From positions 1,240,001 to 1,304,000 of the forward strand of contig NZ_CP069157.1 of NCBI RefSeq assembly GCF_019243775.1: a stretch of 64,000 nucleotides of DNA, read 5' to 3'. This DNA comes from Morganella morganii (lineage in GTDB: Bacteria > Pseudomonadota > Gammaproteobacteria > Enterobacterales > Enterobacteriaceae). The notes under the pieces are model-generated. The model made no database searches, was not told the origin of the DNA, and worked only from the letters and a program-made list of their open reading frames with translations. Positions 1 through 7,004 of the stretch are shown in pieces; within the stretch, counting starts at the first letter, position 1; every line of letters begins with the position of its first letter. The translations under genes were made by a program, and so were the position numbers.

Positions 1-102
1 AACCACAGCAGGGCAGAGAGATTTTTCTACAGTACCCAGACTTAATGCAGCGACAACCATATTCTTAATCTGAGAAATAGCGGCTCCGTCTAAATTAGAC
101 AT
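1..102 (-). CDS. DUF2303 (YfdQ-like) phage protein, N-terminal part only
   Basis: Only the first 34 codons are in the window; the gene continues past position 1. It starts at ATG 102 behind an AGGAG Shine-Dalgarno with 7 nt spacing. The visible start (MSNLDGAAI, then an Ile/Lys/Val-rich helix) resembles DUF2303 proteins such as E. coli YfdQ, which sit next to YfdP in prophages, and the next gene upstream here is YfdP-like. The function of the family is unknown. The assignment rests on a short segment plus neighbourhood. Confidence 0.55.
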   Translation of the reverse strand, partial: MSNLDGAAISQIKNMVVAALSLGTVEKSLCPAVV

Positions 103-167
103 ACAAAGGCTCCTGTTTAATTAAAAACATAAAAAGTAAATGGAATGATTTATTTAAAAAATGGAAA

Positions 168-530
168 TTAATTAATGGCTTTTAATTTCCCGTCGATACT
201 GCCGTCAATACCAAATAACTGCCCTTGGTCTTCTGGCAGAATAGTGAGTTTCCCGCCTTTACCGACCCACATCGGTGTTTCGGTTGTATCCTCTTCCGAT
301 TTTTTACCGCGCTTGGTCGGGGTAACCATTTTCAGTTTGTGAGATATTTTCACACGGTCTTCATCTGACTGAGTGAATTTAAAAATAACATGTACTTCAC
401 CGGTACCGCCGTTCTTATTGGTACCAAAAGCGACTTCATTCAGTGCAGCAGAAAGTTTGTTTTCAAACACACCGGCATCTAACTCGGAAAAAAAGTCCGG
501 TATACTGGTCATGCGGTTATTCTCGCTCAT
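168..530 (-). CDS. YfdP-like phage early protein
   Basis: A 120-residue protein transcribed leftward, 65 nt ahead of the DUF2303 gene and probably in the same early operon as the missing integrase. The start at 530 has an AGGA motif 8 nt upstream. The sequence contains a conserved-looking core with SELDAGVFENKLS near residues 15-27 and PMWVGKGGKLT near residues 86-96, which I associate with the YfdP family of cryptic prophage CPS-53. There is no membrane segment or signal peptide, and it is acidic at the C-terminus. No function is established for the family. Confidence 0.6.
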   Translation of the reverse strand: MSENNRMTSIPDFFSELDAGVFENKLSAALNEVAFGTNKNGGTGEVHVIFKFTQSDEDRVKISHKLKMVTPTKRGKKSEEDTTETPMWVGKGGKLTILPEDQGQLFGIDGSIDGKLKAIN

Positions 531-826
531 TGCGTTTTTCCTTTCGTTGTCTCTTCACACAAAGATAAGTCCACCAGCAGTCAGGCAAGGTATCTATCCG
601 GCAGGACGATTTACGCCGGTGGACTTATGTTTGTAAAAAAATGGCGGCCGGCTGGTGGACTGCACCGTGTTATGCACGGCCGCTAATGGTATTGCATGGT
701 TATTGTTGTGGGGTCGTTTACTCTTCACACAGTTATTCAGATACGCAGCCGTTACTGCGGTTGTACTGTTAAAGTACAGCGGTCTTCCCATTTGGCAATG
801 TCTTCGTCAAAGCGGTCCAGAGCACG
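531..826 (-). other. Untranslated early-operon region
   Basis: About 295 bp between the small ORF ending at 827 and the YfdP-like gene. It holds an 11-bp inverted repeat, two minus-strand copies of the motif TGTGTGAAGAG (near 550 and 723) and, up to 752, the in-frame remnant of the small ORF upstream. An ORF of 65 codons (791-594, minus) is possible, but its composition (Pro/Arg/His-rich, poorly formed start) does not look coding. Confidence 0.4.
565..628. repeat. 11-bp inverted repeat in early leader
   Basis: ATAAGTCCACC at 565-575 is exactly matched by its reverse complement GGTGGACTTAT at 618-628, with 42 bp between. The GGTGGACT core occurs again at about 653. It lies in the untranslated stretch ahead of the leftward YfdP-like gene. 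It could be an operator, an antitermination structure or an RNA hairpin; the sequence does not decide. Confidence 0.5.
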
Positions 827-964
827 TTAGTGATCGCGGATTGCTCTTTCGCGTTCTGTACGGAGTGATTGCAGTTTGTGAAAGGCCTTGGCTTTTTCGG
901 TGATCCACATGGCAACGTCGTCTACTGACATGTTGTTAGTGGTGATGATTGGTTCTGTTTGCAT
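827..964 (-). CDS. Small phage early protein (45 aa), probably cut short by a stop
   Basis: The start at 964 has a strong AGGAGAG Shine-Dalgarno, and this is the first gene of the leftward transcript below the repressor. The 45 residues are charged and helical-looking (MSVDDVAMWITEKAKAF at residues 12-28, then a Lys/Arg/Glu-rich helix). Reading through the TAA at 827-829 in the same frame gives 24 further codons of similar charged character (ending ...VQPQ) before the next stop at 752. The natural protein may therefore have been about 70 residues. No family recognised. Confidence 0.45.
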   Translation of the reverse strand: MQTEPIITTNNMSVDDVAMWITEKAKAFHKLQSLRTERERAIRDH

Positions 965-993
965 TAGATTCTCTCCTAATCTTCGTTAGGATT

Positions 994-1054
994 AAATCTA
1001 ATTCAACTTAGATTTTCAGTCAACACAAAATCTAAAATAATTTTGATTTTGTGT
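994..1054. promoter_or_regulatory. Left operator region with two inverted repeats
   Basis: Two dyads lie just downstream of the repressor gene and upstream of the leftward early gene. AAATCTAA/TTAGATTT occupies 994-1001 and 1008-1015. ACACAAAATC/GATTTTGTGT occupies 1023-1032 and 1045-1054. Both contain the half-site AAATCTAA, and TTAGATT recurs at 964-970. The position fits an OL-like control region bound by the CI-type or Cro protein. The second dyad could instead be an AT-rich terminator for the repressor gene. Confidence 0.5.
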
Positions 1055-1064
1055 GTGGGCGGGA

Positions 1065-1697
1065 TTAAAGCTCGTATTGAACACCCTTCACAACACCAAC
1101 AATTTCGCAGTTTCCGTTGATGGGGATATTGTCGTATCGTGGGTTGAGTGGTGATAGGTATTTATTGGGGCCATCAAAAACAAGTTTTTTTACTGTTACT
1201 TCACTGGTTCCGTCTAGGCGGGCGACAACAATCTTTCCATGCACTGGCTCTTCACTGGGGTCAACTATAACTTTAACTCCTTCTGGTATGGATGGCATTC
1301 CTGCTGGGTTTGTCATGGAATCCCCTCTAACAATTAACGCAAAGCTTCCAGGGGATACCTTCATTGACGTTTCGATATAGTCAATAGCTTCATCATATAT
1401 TTCTGCAGGGATGCTTTCAGTGAATTTCCCTGCTTGTACGTATGACAAAATAGGTAGTCTTTTCATTGTGGTAACAACTGCATTAGCCTGCTTCGATGGA
1501 ATACCATAGAGGATATAAGCTTCGGTAGTGTTGAAATACTTTGCCAATCTTATTAAGGCATCTCCATTTGGTAAATTAAGGTCCTTTTCCCAGTAACCTA
1601 CTGCAACACCGGACACACCGCAGTACTTCCCAAGATCATTTTGAGTTGTCTTGGTTGTTTTCCTGAGCCTTTTTATTCTGCTACCAACAGTATCCAT
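1065..1697 (-). CDS. cI: CI-like prophage repressor (HTH plus S24 peptidase)
   Basis: The protein that keeps the prophage silent. Numbering from the upstream ATG at 1703, residues 5-66 form an XRE-type helix-turn-helix (QNDLGKYCGVSGVAVGYWE region). Residues 85-205 are a LexA/UmuD-type S24 autoprotease with the Ala91-Gly92 cleavage bond, catalytic Ser129 (GDSM) and Lys172 (VTVKK). RecA-stimulated self-cleavage on DNA damage is expected for this family. Two starts are possible: ATG 1703 and ATG 1697. I prefer 1697 because TTGGGATGA sits at a better distance from it. It diverges from the Cro gene at 1799, with dyad operators on both sides. Confidence 0.93.
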   Translation of the reverse strand: MDTVGSRIKRLRKTTKTTQNDLGKYCGVSGVAVGYWEKDLNLPNGDALIRLAKYFNTTEAYILYGIPSKQANAVVTTMKRLPILSYVQAGKFTESIPAEIYDEAIDYIETSMKVSPGSFALIVRGDSMTNPAGMPSIPEGVKVIVDPSEEPVHGKIVVARLDGTSEVTVKKLVFDGPNKYLSPLNPRYDNIPINGNCEIVGVVKGVQYEL

Positions 1698-1703
1698 GTT
1701 CAT

Positions 1704-1798
1704 CCCAATGTTAGTTTTTAACTAAGTTAGCTTATATTTTGTTGATAAAAATTAAATTGTATTTTAATATCTAAATTAACTTATAAATGGAGGTGGGT
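1704..1798. promoter_or_regulatory. Right operator/promoter between repressor and Cro
   Basis: An AT-rich 95-bp divergent control region. TTAGTTTTTAACTAA at 1711-1725 is a perfect dyad. Related half-sites (TTAGCTTATA at about 1727, ATCTAAATTAAC at about 1770) follow. The spacing between repressor and Cro genes matches OR of lambdoid phages. Half-site resemblance to the dyads at 994-1035 supports shared recognition, but this is pattern matching only. Confidence 0.55.
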
Positions 1799-2005
1799 AT
1801 GACCGCAAACGATGTCGAAATTTACTTCGGAAGCGCCAACAAAGTAGCTGATTTTTTTGGGATAACCCGAGAAGCATTTTACCAATGGAAAAAACGTCCG
1901 GGAGGGCTAATCCCTAAAAGCAGGGCATTAGAAGCAGCCTGTCGTACTGGCGGAAAACTGAAATTCGACCCCTCTTTTTACAAACAGGGTACCAAAGCTA
2001 TCTAA
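1799..2005 (+). CDS. cro: Cro-like regulator
   Basis: A 68-residue DNA-binding protein, first gene of the rightward early transcript and divergent from the repressor. The start at 1799 is chosen because GGAGGTGGG ends 1-2 nt upstream (core GGAGG, 5 nt spacing); an earlier in-frame start at 1787 would overlap that site. Residues 9-40 (FGSANKVADFFGITREAFYQWKK) are a classic helix-turn-helix in the DicC/YdaS style. It presumably represses the repressor promoter to favour lysis. The C-terminus is short and basic. Confidence 0.85.
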   Translation: MTANDVEIYFGSANKVADFFGITREAFYQWKKRPGGLIPKSRALEAACRTGGKLKFDPSFYKQGTKAI

Positions 2006-2043
2006 CCCAGTTAACTACAACCCAATCCAAAAGCGAGTAGGCA

Positions 2044-2508
2044 ATGAAGAATGAATCACTGAAAGAAGTCGTAAAAAAGATGTGCTGCGCCATGCCGGGT
2101 GGGCGGGAAGCACTGGCCGGAGCGCTGGGGATGTCACTGACGACATTCAACAACAAACTGTATGAGAAGAACGGCTGCCGGTTTTTCGACAATGACGAAC
2201 TGGAAGCGATGGAAGATCTGACCAAAACCCGTCACCTGGTCGAATACCACATGGACCGCCACGGCATGACACCAATGCCAGATGTGTCACCAGAAGATAT
2301 CGACAAAGTTGAATTATTTGATATCCGGATGACCCTTTCAGCCTTACGGGCAGATCTGGAATTACATATCGATAAAAGTCTGAAGGACGGAAAGTTAACC
2401 CGGGAGGAAGTCAGGGGTATGTATAAAAAATCAGGAAAGGTATTTGCTTACTTTTTGGGGTTTGTCGGGAGTCTTGACGCTGTATTCGGGGTTCCGGATG
2501 AAAAGTGA
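2044..2508 (+). CDS. CII/YmfL-like phage regulator
   Basis: A 154-residue protein directly after Cro, where lambdoid phages carry CII. Residues 1-60 include MPGGREALAGALGMSLTTFNNKLYE, a helix-turn-helix like that of the YmfL and CP76/CII-type phage regulators. The C-terminal half is helical and charged. In the family such proteins activate or modulate early transcription. It may steer the lysis-lysogeny choice, but activation of a repressor promoter is inferred from position only. Confidence 0.65.
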   Translation: MKNESLKEVVKKMCCAMPGGREALAGALGMSLTTFNNKLYEKNGCRFFDNDELEAMEDLTKTRHLVEYHMDRHGMTPMPDVSPEDIDKVELFDIRMTLSALRADLELHIDKSLKDGKLTREEVRGMYKKSGKVFAYFLGFVGSLDAVFGVPDEK

Positions 2509-2552
2509 GACCACCGGTATACGGCCGGTGGCCTCGGTTGCGCTATATCAAT

Positions 2553-2571
2553 TTGTGTGAAGAGATAAACG
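2553..2571 (+). promoter_or_regulatory. TGTGTGAAGAG leader motif
   Basis: TGTGTGAAGAGATAAACGC lies immediately before the ATG at 2573. The same TGTGTGAAGAG core precedes the leftward YfdP-like gene (minus strand, about 547-557) and recurs on the minus strand at about 721-731. GAGAGATAACG-type Shine-Dalgarno contexts precede genes at 6216 and 8051. It probably includes the ribosome binding site, but the conserved part is longer than that needs. Confidence 0.35.
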
Positions 2572-2572
2572 C

Positions 2573-2764
2573 ATGAGCAGATTAACTCATTTGGCAGGCT
2601 TTGCGCAACTCCGTGTTGCTCCTGTAAAGGGTGGTAAAGACCCTGCCGCATTTGTTTATACGGTAAGAGTACCGGAAGGTTTCTCAGAAACAAACTACCA
2701 GTTTGTGAAGTGGGCGGTAGGTGATTTTAACCGTCTGGGTAAGACAGCAGGAGCCGCGGCATGA
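2573..2764 (+). CDS. Small hypothetical phage protein
   Basis: 63 residues, start set by GAAGAG 10-15 nt upstream in the repeated TGTGTGAAGAG leader. The stop overlaps the next start (ATGA at 2761). The middle contains VYTVRVPEGFSETNYQFVKWAVGDFN, which looks like a small folded domain rather than a shadow. No family recognised. It belongs to the early operon ahead of the replication gene. Confidence 0.6.
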   Translation: MSRLTHLAGFAQLRVAPVKGGKDPAAFVYTVRVPEGFSETNYQFVKWAVGDFNRLGKTAGAAA

Positions 2765-2949
2765 AAGAAACAGCTGACAATCTGGATCGGTATTACACCG
2801 ACAGCCGCGGGCGGAAAGTTCATGTTGTCCGGTTTGACCGGCAAAACAGCCGGGTGATTTTCATGCGTGACGGCTATGAGCATCCGTGTTTTGAACCTCT
2901 GAAAACCTTTCAGGAGCGGTATACACGCGTGGATGAGGTGAAACCATGA
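2761..2949 (+). CDS. DUF4222 family protein
   Basis: 62 residues, overlapping both neighbours by a few bases, so translationally coupled. The pattern Y-x-D-x-R-G-x-x-V-x-V-x-x-F-D then RVIFMRDGYEHPC (residues 33-45) is typical of DUF4222 proteins found just upstream of replication genes in enterobacterial prophages. Function unknown. The start overlaps the preceding stop in an ATGA arrangement. Confidence 0.75.
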   Translation: MKETADNLDRYYTDSRGRKVHVVRFDRQNSRVIFMRDGYEHPCFEPLKTFQERYTRVDEVKP

Positions 2950-3830
2950 GTATGATTTTAACTGCGCGGGCTTTGCAGATAAAAACCGGCAATGCGCTAC
3001 GCAAACTGGTACTGGTAAAGCTGGCTGATAACGCCAACGACCAGGGCGAGTCGTGGCCGTCCGTGCCGTACATTGCTGAGCAGTGCGAAATGTCAGAGCG
3101 CTCAGTACAGAACCACATTAACGCTCTGGTGGAAATGGGGCTGGTTCGTATCGAATCCCGGAAATCGGCCAACGGTCTGAACCAGTCAAACATCTATCAT
3201 CTGCGTCTGAATACCGCCGTTGTGAGTGGTGAATCTCCTGCACCATATGGTGCAAATCCTGCGGGGGTGAGTGGTGCAAATGGTTCCGGGACTGGTGCAG
3301 GAGATTCACCAGGTGGTGCAACTGGTTCCGGTAGTGGTGCAGGAGCTGCACCCAGAATCAGTAATGATCCAATCATAGATCCAGATAATAAAAATATTAA
3401 TCCTGTTCGCGGAAAAGCGAAAAGCAAAACCGTGATGCCGGAAAACTTCGCCCCGTCACCGGAACACACTGAACGGGCAAAAACTGCCGGATTGGATGTT
3501 CAGGATGAGTTTGGCAAATTCAGGGACTACCACGCCAGCAAGGGCACCCAATACGCTGACTGGAACGCTGGGTTTAATTACTGGCTGAGACAGGCTGAAG
3601 GATTTAAACGCGCTGCGGACTCAAAGAACATCGACACCACCGAGTGCGATGAAGTCTTCAGAAAAATGTTCTCATCCTCCAACTGGAAGCCAGAAAACCG
3701 CGTGCAGGAACTGGTTTACAAGCATAAATCACATATTGGCCGGATGAATGAAATTGCCGGACGCGCAGCATTTCGCGGGTACTGGAAACAGGCCACAGAG
3801 CAGGCCGCAAAAGAACGGGAGGCAGCATGA
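2946..3830 (+). CDS. Phage replication initiator (O-like, helix-turn-helix)
   Basis: A 294-residue protein at the position of lambda O. Residues 20-75 form a winged helix (DUF/HTH_36-like: WPSVPYIAEQCEMSERSVQNHI). Residues about 95-140 are a Gly/Ser/Ala/Pro-rich linker encoded by repeated DNA. The C-terminal half has DnaT-like features (FRDYHASKGTQYADWNAGFNYW near residue 195). By analogy it binds the repeats inside its own gene and loads a helicase. No helicase or helicase-loader gene follows, so the host DnaB is probably recruited directly or through the C-terminal domain. Confidence 0.8.
   Translation: MSMILTARALQIKTGNALRKLVLVKLADNANDQGESWPSVPYIAEQCEMSERSVQNHINALVEMGLVRIESRKSANGLNQSNIYHLRLNTAVVSGESPAPYGANPAGVSGANGSGTGAGDSPGGATGSGSGAGAAPRISNDPIIDPDNKNINPVRGKAKSKTVMPENFAPSPEHTERAKTAGLDVQDEFGKFRDYHASKGTQYADWNAGFNYWLRQAEGFKRAADSKNIDTTECDEVFRKMFSSSNWKPENRVQELVYKHKSHIGRMNEIAGRAAFRGYWKQATEQAAKEREAA
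3227..3341. other. Candidate phage replication origin (iterons inside initiator gene)
   Basis: Five direct copies of TGGTGCA start at 3248, 3272, 3293, 3314 and 3335 (spacings 24, 21, 21 and 21 bp), all on one helical face. A perfect 19-bp inverted repeat, TGGTGAATCTCCTGCACCA at 3227-3245 and its complement at 3293-3311, encloses part of the array. Lambda places its iterons in the middle of gene O in the same way. The repeats encode a low-complexity Gly/Ser linker, so a coding-repeat explanation is possible. Confidence 0.6.
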
Positions 3831-4075
3831 ACATGCGCTCAGAAAGCAAAGAGATTTACGGCGTGAGTGTGCTTCCGGTGCTGGCTGTCCTGCATCAAAT
3901 CCGCCGGTGGTGGGTACTGCATGACCTGAAAGACCACTGGAACAGCCGCCATAAGGTAATCCGCATTTGCCACAGTCGTGGCTGGGATGACCTCATTCGG
4001 TTCCAAAATATCGAGCGGCAGTATTTCATGACCCGCGCCACAGCTAAATGCTACCAGCACAAGGGGGTTATCTGA
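3827..4075 (+). CDS. Hypothetical early protein
   Basis: 82 residues, beginning in an ATGA overlap with the replication gene and ending in a TGATG overlap with the methyltransferase, so it is part of a coupled operon. It is basic and rich in His, Arg and Trp (IRRWWVLHDLKDHWNSRHK around residues 25-43). No signal peptide, and no family recognised. The overlaps argue that it is real. Confidence 0.6.
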   Translation: MNMRSESKEIYGVSVLPVLAVLHQIRRWWVLHDLKDHWNSRHKVIRICHSRGWDDLIRFQNIERQYFMTRATAKCYQHKGVI

Positions 4076-5211
4076 TGGATTACCAACTGATTGGCGGCCG
4101 CTGTGAACATGCCTTAAAAAACCTTCCGGATAACTCAGTGGATTCAATCGTAACCGATCCCCCGTATGGCATCGGGTTTATGTCGAATAAGTGGGATTAT
4201 TCGGTGCCGACCGTTGAGCAGTGGGCGGAATGCCTGCGGGTATTAAAGCCGGGCGGACACTTACTGGCATTTGGCGGCAGCCGGACATATCACCGCCTGG
4301 TGGTAAACATCGAGGATGCTGGTTTTGAGATACGTGATCAAATTATGTGGATTTACGGCAGTGGCTTCCCGAAATCGAAAAACCTTGATGGTGAGCATAA
4401 GGGCAAAGGAACGGCATTAAAACCGGCCCATGAGCCCATTGTCATGGCGCGTAAACCGTTCAGCGGCACGATTCTGGATAATGTCACGGAGTTCGGAACC
4501 GGCGCCCTGAATATTGACCTGTGCCGTATACCGACAGAAGAAATGCTGGCTGGTGGTTCGGGCGGTTTACTGTCTGATGTTCGTGATGGTAAAGCACCAG
4601 CAGGGAATGAGTGGGCACAGAACAATGAGGGGCGCTGGCCTGCAAATGTGATTCATGACGGCAGCCACGAAGTGATAACTGCATTTCCTGATGCAAAAGG
4701 GCAGCAGGGAAAGGCCAAAAATGACTGCTCAGACAATGGCAACAGAGTGTACGGCGAACTTAAAAATGTAGTTTCAAACCCGGAGCCACGCATTGAATCT
4801 GCAACATCAGCGGCAAGGTTTTTTTACTGCGCAAAAGTTAGTAAATCAGATCGCGATGCAGGTATGGATCGGTTTGTTGCCGCCTCTGCTTCAGAAATGA
4901 CCGGTGGCCGCGCAGAGGGCAGCGTTGGAATCAATAATCCGAGAGCCGGTGCCGGACGTACCAGTGGCGCCAAAAACACACATCCGACAGTGAAGCCTGT
5001 GGATTTAATGCGCTATCTCTGCCGTCTGGTAACGCCTGCAGGCGGGACTGTACTTGATCCGTTCATGGGGTCCGGTAGCACAGGAAAAGCGGCCATTGCG
5101 GAAGGGTTCCGGTTTATCGGGATTGAGATGGATCCTGACCATCTGGTTACAGCAGCGGCCCGCATTGGTCATGCAGTGAAGGAAATGGAGAAAACAGGGG
5201 AGGCTGCGTGA
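4075..5211 (+). CDS. Phage DNA methyltransferase (N6-adenine/N4-cytosine, beta class)
   Basis: 378 residues from ATG 4075, in a TGATG overlap with the upstream stop; a longer reading from 4048 lacks support. Motif IV DPPY is at residues 28-31 followed by GIGF. Motif I DPFMGSGST lies near the C-terminus, giving the order IV-target domain-I of beta-class amino-methyltransferases. No restriction enzyme is adjacent, so it is an orphan enzyme, probably protecting phage DNA or tuning gene expression. The long central region would hold target recognition. Confidence 0.88.
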   Translation: MDYQLIGGRCEHALKNLPDNSVDSIVTDPPYGIGFMSNKWDYSVPTVEQWAECLRVLKPGGHLLAFGGSRTYHRLVVNIEDAGFEIRDQIMWIYGSGFPKSKNLDGEHKGKGTALKPAHEPIVMARKPFSGTILDNVTEFGTGALNIDLCRIPTEEMLAGGSGGLLSDVRDGKAPAGNEWAQNNEGRWPANVIHDGSHEVITAFPDAKGQQGKAKNDCSDNGNRVYGELKNVVSNPEPRIESATSAARFFYCAKVSKSDRDAGMDRFVAASASEMTGGRAEGSVGINNPRAGAGRTSGAKNTHPTVKPVDLMRYLCRLVTPAGGTVLDPFMGSGSTGKAAIAEGFRFIGIEMDPDHLVTAAARIGHAVKEMEKTGEAA

Positions 5212-5606
5212 TGATTCTTTATCTCAGAATCGCAACTGATATCCCGGCGGGTACTGCAATCACGACCCGCTACATCATGGACAAATACAAAGTGTCACGC
5301 AGTACAAGCCGGAACGCATTAGCTGTTCTGGCTCATATAGGCGCCGCTGAGGAAATAAGCCGTATCCACACAGAGGGTACTGCTTACTCGCTGTCACCTG
5401 ACGCGGCAGATAAGGCACAGAGATACAGAAAGCTGGTGATCATCATGCGGGAAAACCCGAATGAGGTCCGGCGCAACAACGGCCCGATCCTGTCCAGTCC
5501 GGCAGATATGGCAGAACGGGGGTTTGTATCTGCGCATAACCGGTTGTTTATGGCGCTGGCGGCAAAGCGCCGGGAGATGAAACAGAGCTGCGGGGTGATG
5601 GCGTGA
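5211..5606 (+). CDS. Hypothetical phage protein with possible winged helix
   Basis: 131 residues. ATG 5211 is preferred over GTG 5208 because GGGGAGG (5197-5203) is 7 nt upstream. Residues 12-60 (ITTRYIMDKYKVSRSTSRNALAVLAHIGAAEEI) look like a winged helix-turn-helix. The C-terminal half is basic. It overlaps the methyltransferase end and the Lar gene, so all are one operon. No specific family recognised; a small DNA-binding regulator or replication accessory is possible. Confidence 0.55.
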   Translation: MILYLRIATDIPAGTAITTRYIMDKYKVSRSTSRNALAVLAHIGAAEEISRIHTEGTAYSLSPDAADKAQRYRKLVIIMRENPNEVRRNNGPILSSPADMAERGFVSAHNRLFMALAAKRREMKQSCGVMA

Positions 5607-5806
5607 GCAAACTGATTAAAAAGACACAGAAACTAAAATCGTGCCCGTTTTGCGGATGTGCTGATATCACGATACACCGCCCCAGCAGCCACGGCCTGAC
5701 ATTGTACGGTGTTGCCTGTGACGTATGTGGGGTGCGGATGAAACGGTTTGATGAAGACGAGGCGATCGCAGCCTGGAACAGGAGACCGTCATGCACAGCG
5801 CAATAA
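5603..5806 (+). CDS. Lar-like restriction alleviation protein
   Basis: 67 residues, GTG start overlapping the upstream TGA (GTGA). It contains the Lar signature: KSCPFCG near residue 12, a second Cys pair VACDVCG near residue 38, and the C-terminal EAIAAWNRR. The four Cys make a zinc ribbon. Rac-prophage Lar modulates type I restriction to protect incoming unmodified DNA. Its place beside an orphan methyltransferase fits a DNA-protection role. The family also includes proteins with no shown anti-restriction activity. Confidence 0.8.
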   Translation: MSKLIKKTQKLKSCPFCGCADITIHRPSSHGLTLYGVACDVCGVRMKRFDEDEAIAAWNRRPSCTAQ

Positions 5807-6198
5807 CTCTGACCCTCCCGTTCCCGCCGAGCATGAACACTTACTGGCGCTCCCCATCGCGGGGAGCCTTAAAAGGCCGGGTGCTGATCAGCGAAAACGG
5901 CCGCCGGTTCCGTCTGAATGTTATTGCTGACATCCTGGATCATTTTAACGGCCGGACACCGAAACCGGTCACCGGTGATATCAGCCTGAAGCTGTTGCTG
6001 TTCCCGCCATCGAATCACCGCCGGGATCTGGATAACTTCATCAAGGCGATACAGGACGCACTGACACATGCCGGTATCTGGAATGACGACAGCCAGGTAA
6101 AGCATCTTGATATTGAATGGGGTGAAAAAGTCGCTGGTGGTAAATCCGTGGTGACGATCAGCCCCTATGTAAAACGCGCAGTATACGGCTGCGCTTAA
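5791..6198 (+). CDS. rusA: RusA-type Holliday junction resolvase
   Basis: 135 residues, overlapping Lar by 16 nt. It resolves branched replication or recombination intermediates before packaging. The catalytic pattern of RusA is intact: RRDLDN with Asp79 and Asp81, Lys85 four residues on, and Asp99/Asp100 in WNDDSQV. The N-terminal LPFPPSMNTYWR is the usual opening of the family. The position, early operon upstream of the antiterminator, is typical of lambdoid phages. Confidence 0.92.
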   Translation: MHSAITLTLPFPPSMNTYWRSPSRGALKGRVLISENGRRFRLNVIADILDHFNGRTPKPVTGDISLKLLLFPPSNHRRDLDNFIKAIQDALTHAGIWNDDSQVKHLDIEWGEKVAGGKSVVTISPYVKRAVYGCA

Positions 6199-6215
6199 TG
6201 AGTGGAGAGATAACG

Positions 6216-7004
6216 ATGAGCAATCTGATTATTGTCGATGGTATTAATGTGCGCCGGGATATGGCCGGCCGCTATTGCCTGAATGATTTGCACCGGGCCG
6301 CTGGTGGAGAGGAAAGGCATAAACCACCTTACTGGCTGAGAAATGCACAGACAGAGCAACTTATTGCCGAGTTGCAAATCTGCGACTCGGGTACACAGCC
6401 GGTAAATGTGTTGCGTGGTGGCACCGAGCAGGGCACCTATGTGTGCAAAGAACTGGTTTATGCCTATGCGATGTGGATCAGCCCTTCATTCAATCTGAAA
6501 GTGATCCGCACGTTTGATGTGGTGGCCGGAACACAGCAGGCGATACAGCTGGCTGATAAGGTTCAGGCCGGAGCTATCCTGCTGGAGTCTATGGCGAAAA
6601 CACTGAATCTGTCGAATTCGTCAAAGCTTGGCGGGTATCAGAAACTGCAAAAGATGGCCGGTCTTCCTGATCTGGCTCCGTCCTATACGATTGATGCACC
6701 GGCGGGCGCAGTGGATGGTTCCAGCAGACCGACAACATCTCTGACTACGCTGCTGAAAAATCACAATGCCGCATTGTCTGCGACCAGAGCATACAAACGT
6801 CTTGCTGAGCTGGGGATTGTGGAGCAGAAAGCCCGGCCCGGATCCAGAGGTACACAGCGCCTGTTCTGGTCGATAACGACGCGTGGACTGGCATATGGTA
6901 AAAACATGACATCCCCGGCAAATCCGCGGGAAACGCAGCCGCATTTCTTTGAGAGCAAATCAGCGGAACTGTTGGCACTGATGATGACTCCGGCGGTGGC
7001 CTGA
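6216..7004 (+). CDS. KilA-N domain protein (Roi/antirepressor type)
   Basis: 262 residues from ATG 6216, which has GGAGA 5 nt upstream; the earlier 6198 start has none. Residues 1-105 form a KilA-N DNA-binding domain (RYCLNDLHRAAGG, then GTYVCKELVYAYAMWISPSFNLKVI). The C-terminal part around residues 180-225 looks like a winged helix (RAYKRLAELGIVEQKARPGSRGTQRLFW). Roi-like proteins of HK022 and similar phages act in lytic growth as DNA-binding factors. It starts in the early operon and abuts the DUF968 gene. Confidence 0.82.
   Translation: MSNLIIVDGINVRRDMAGRYCLNDLHRAAGGEERHKPPYWLRNAQTEQLIAELQICDSGTQPVNVLRGGTEQGTYVCKELVYAYAMWISPSFNLKVIRTFDVVAGTQQAIQLADKVQAGAILLESMAKTLNLSNSSKLGGYQKLQKMAGLPDLAPSYTIDAPAGAVDGSSRPTTSLTTLLKNHNAALSATRAYKRLAELGIVEQKARPGSRGTQRLFWSITTRGLAYGKNMTSPANPRETQPHFFESKSAELLALMMTPAVA

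Noticed and set aside
594..791. 65-codon minus-strand ORF in the early spacer
   Set aside because: No ribosome site, spans an inverted repeat, and composition is unlike the neighbours.
5603..6198. Methyltransferase plus Lar plus RusA as a new defence island
   Set aside because: All are standard early lambdoid genes in a coupled operon; anti-restriction, not defence, is the simpler reading.
6216..7004. KilA-N gene as part of a toxin-antitoxin pair
   Set aside because: Neighbours are RusA and DUF968 genes in a coupled operon; no toxin-like partner.
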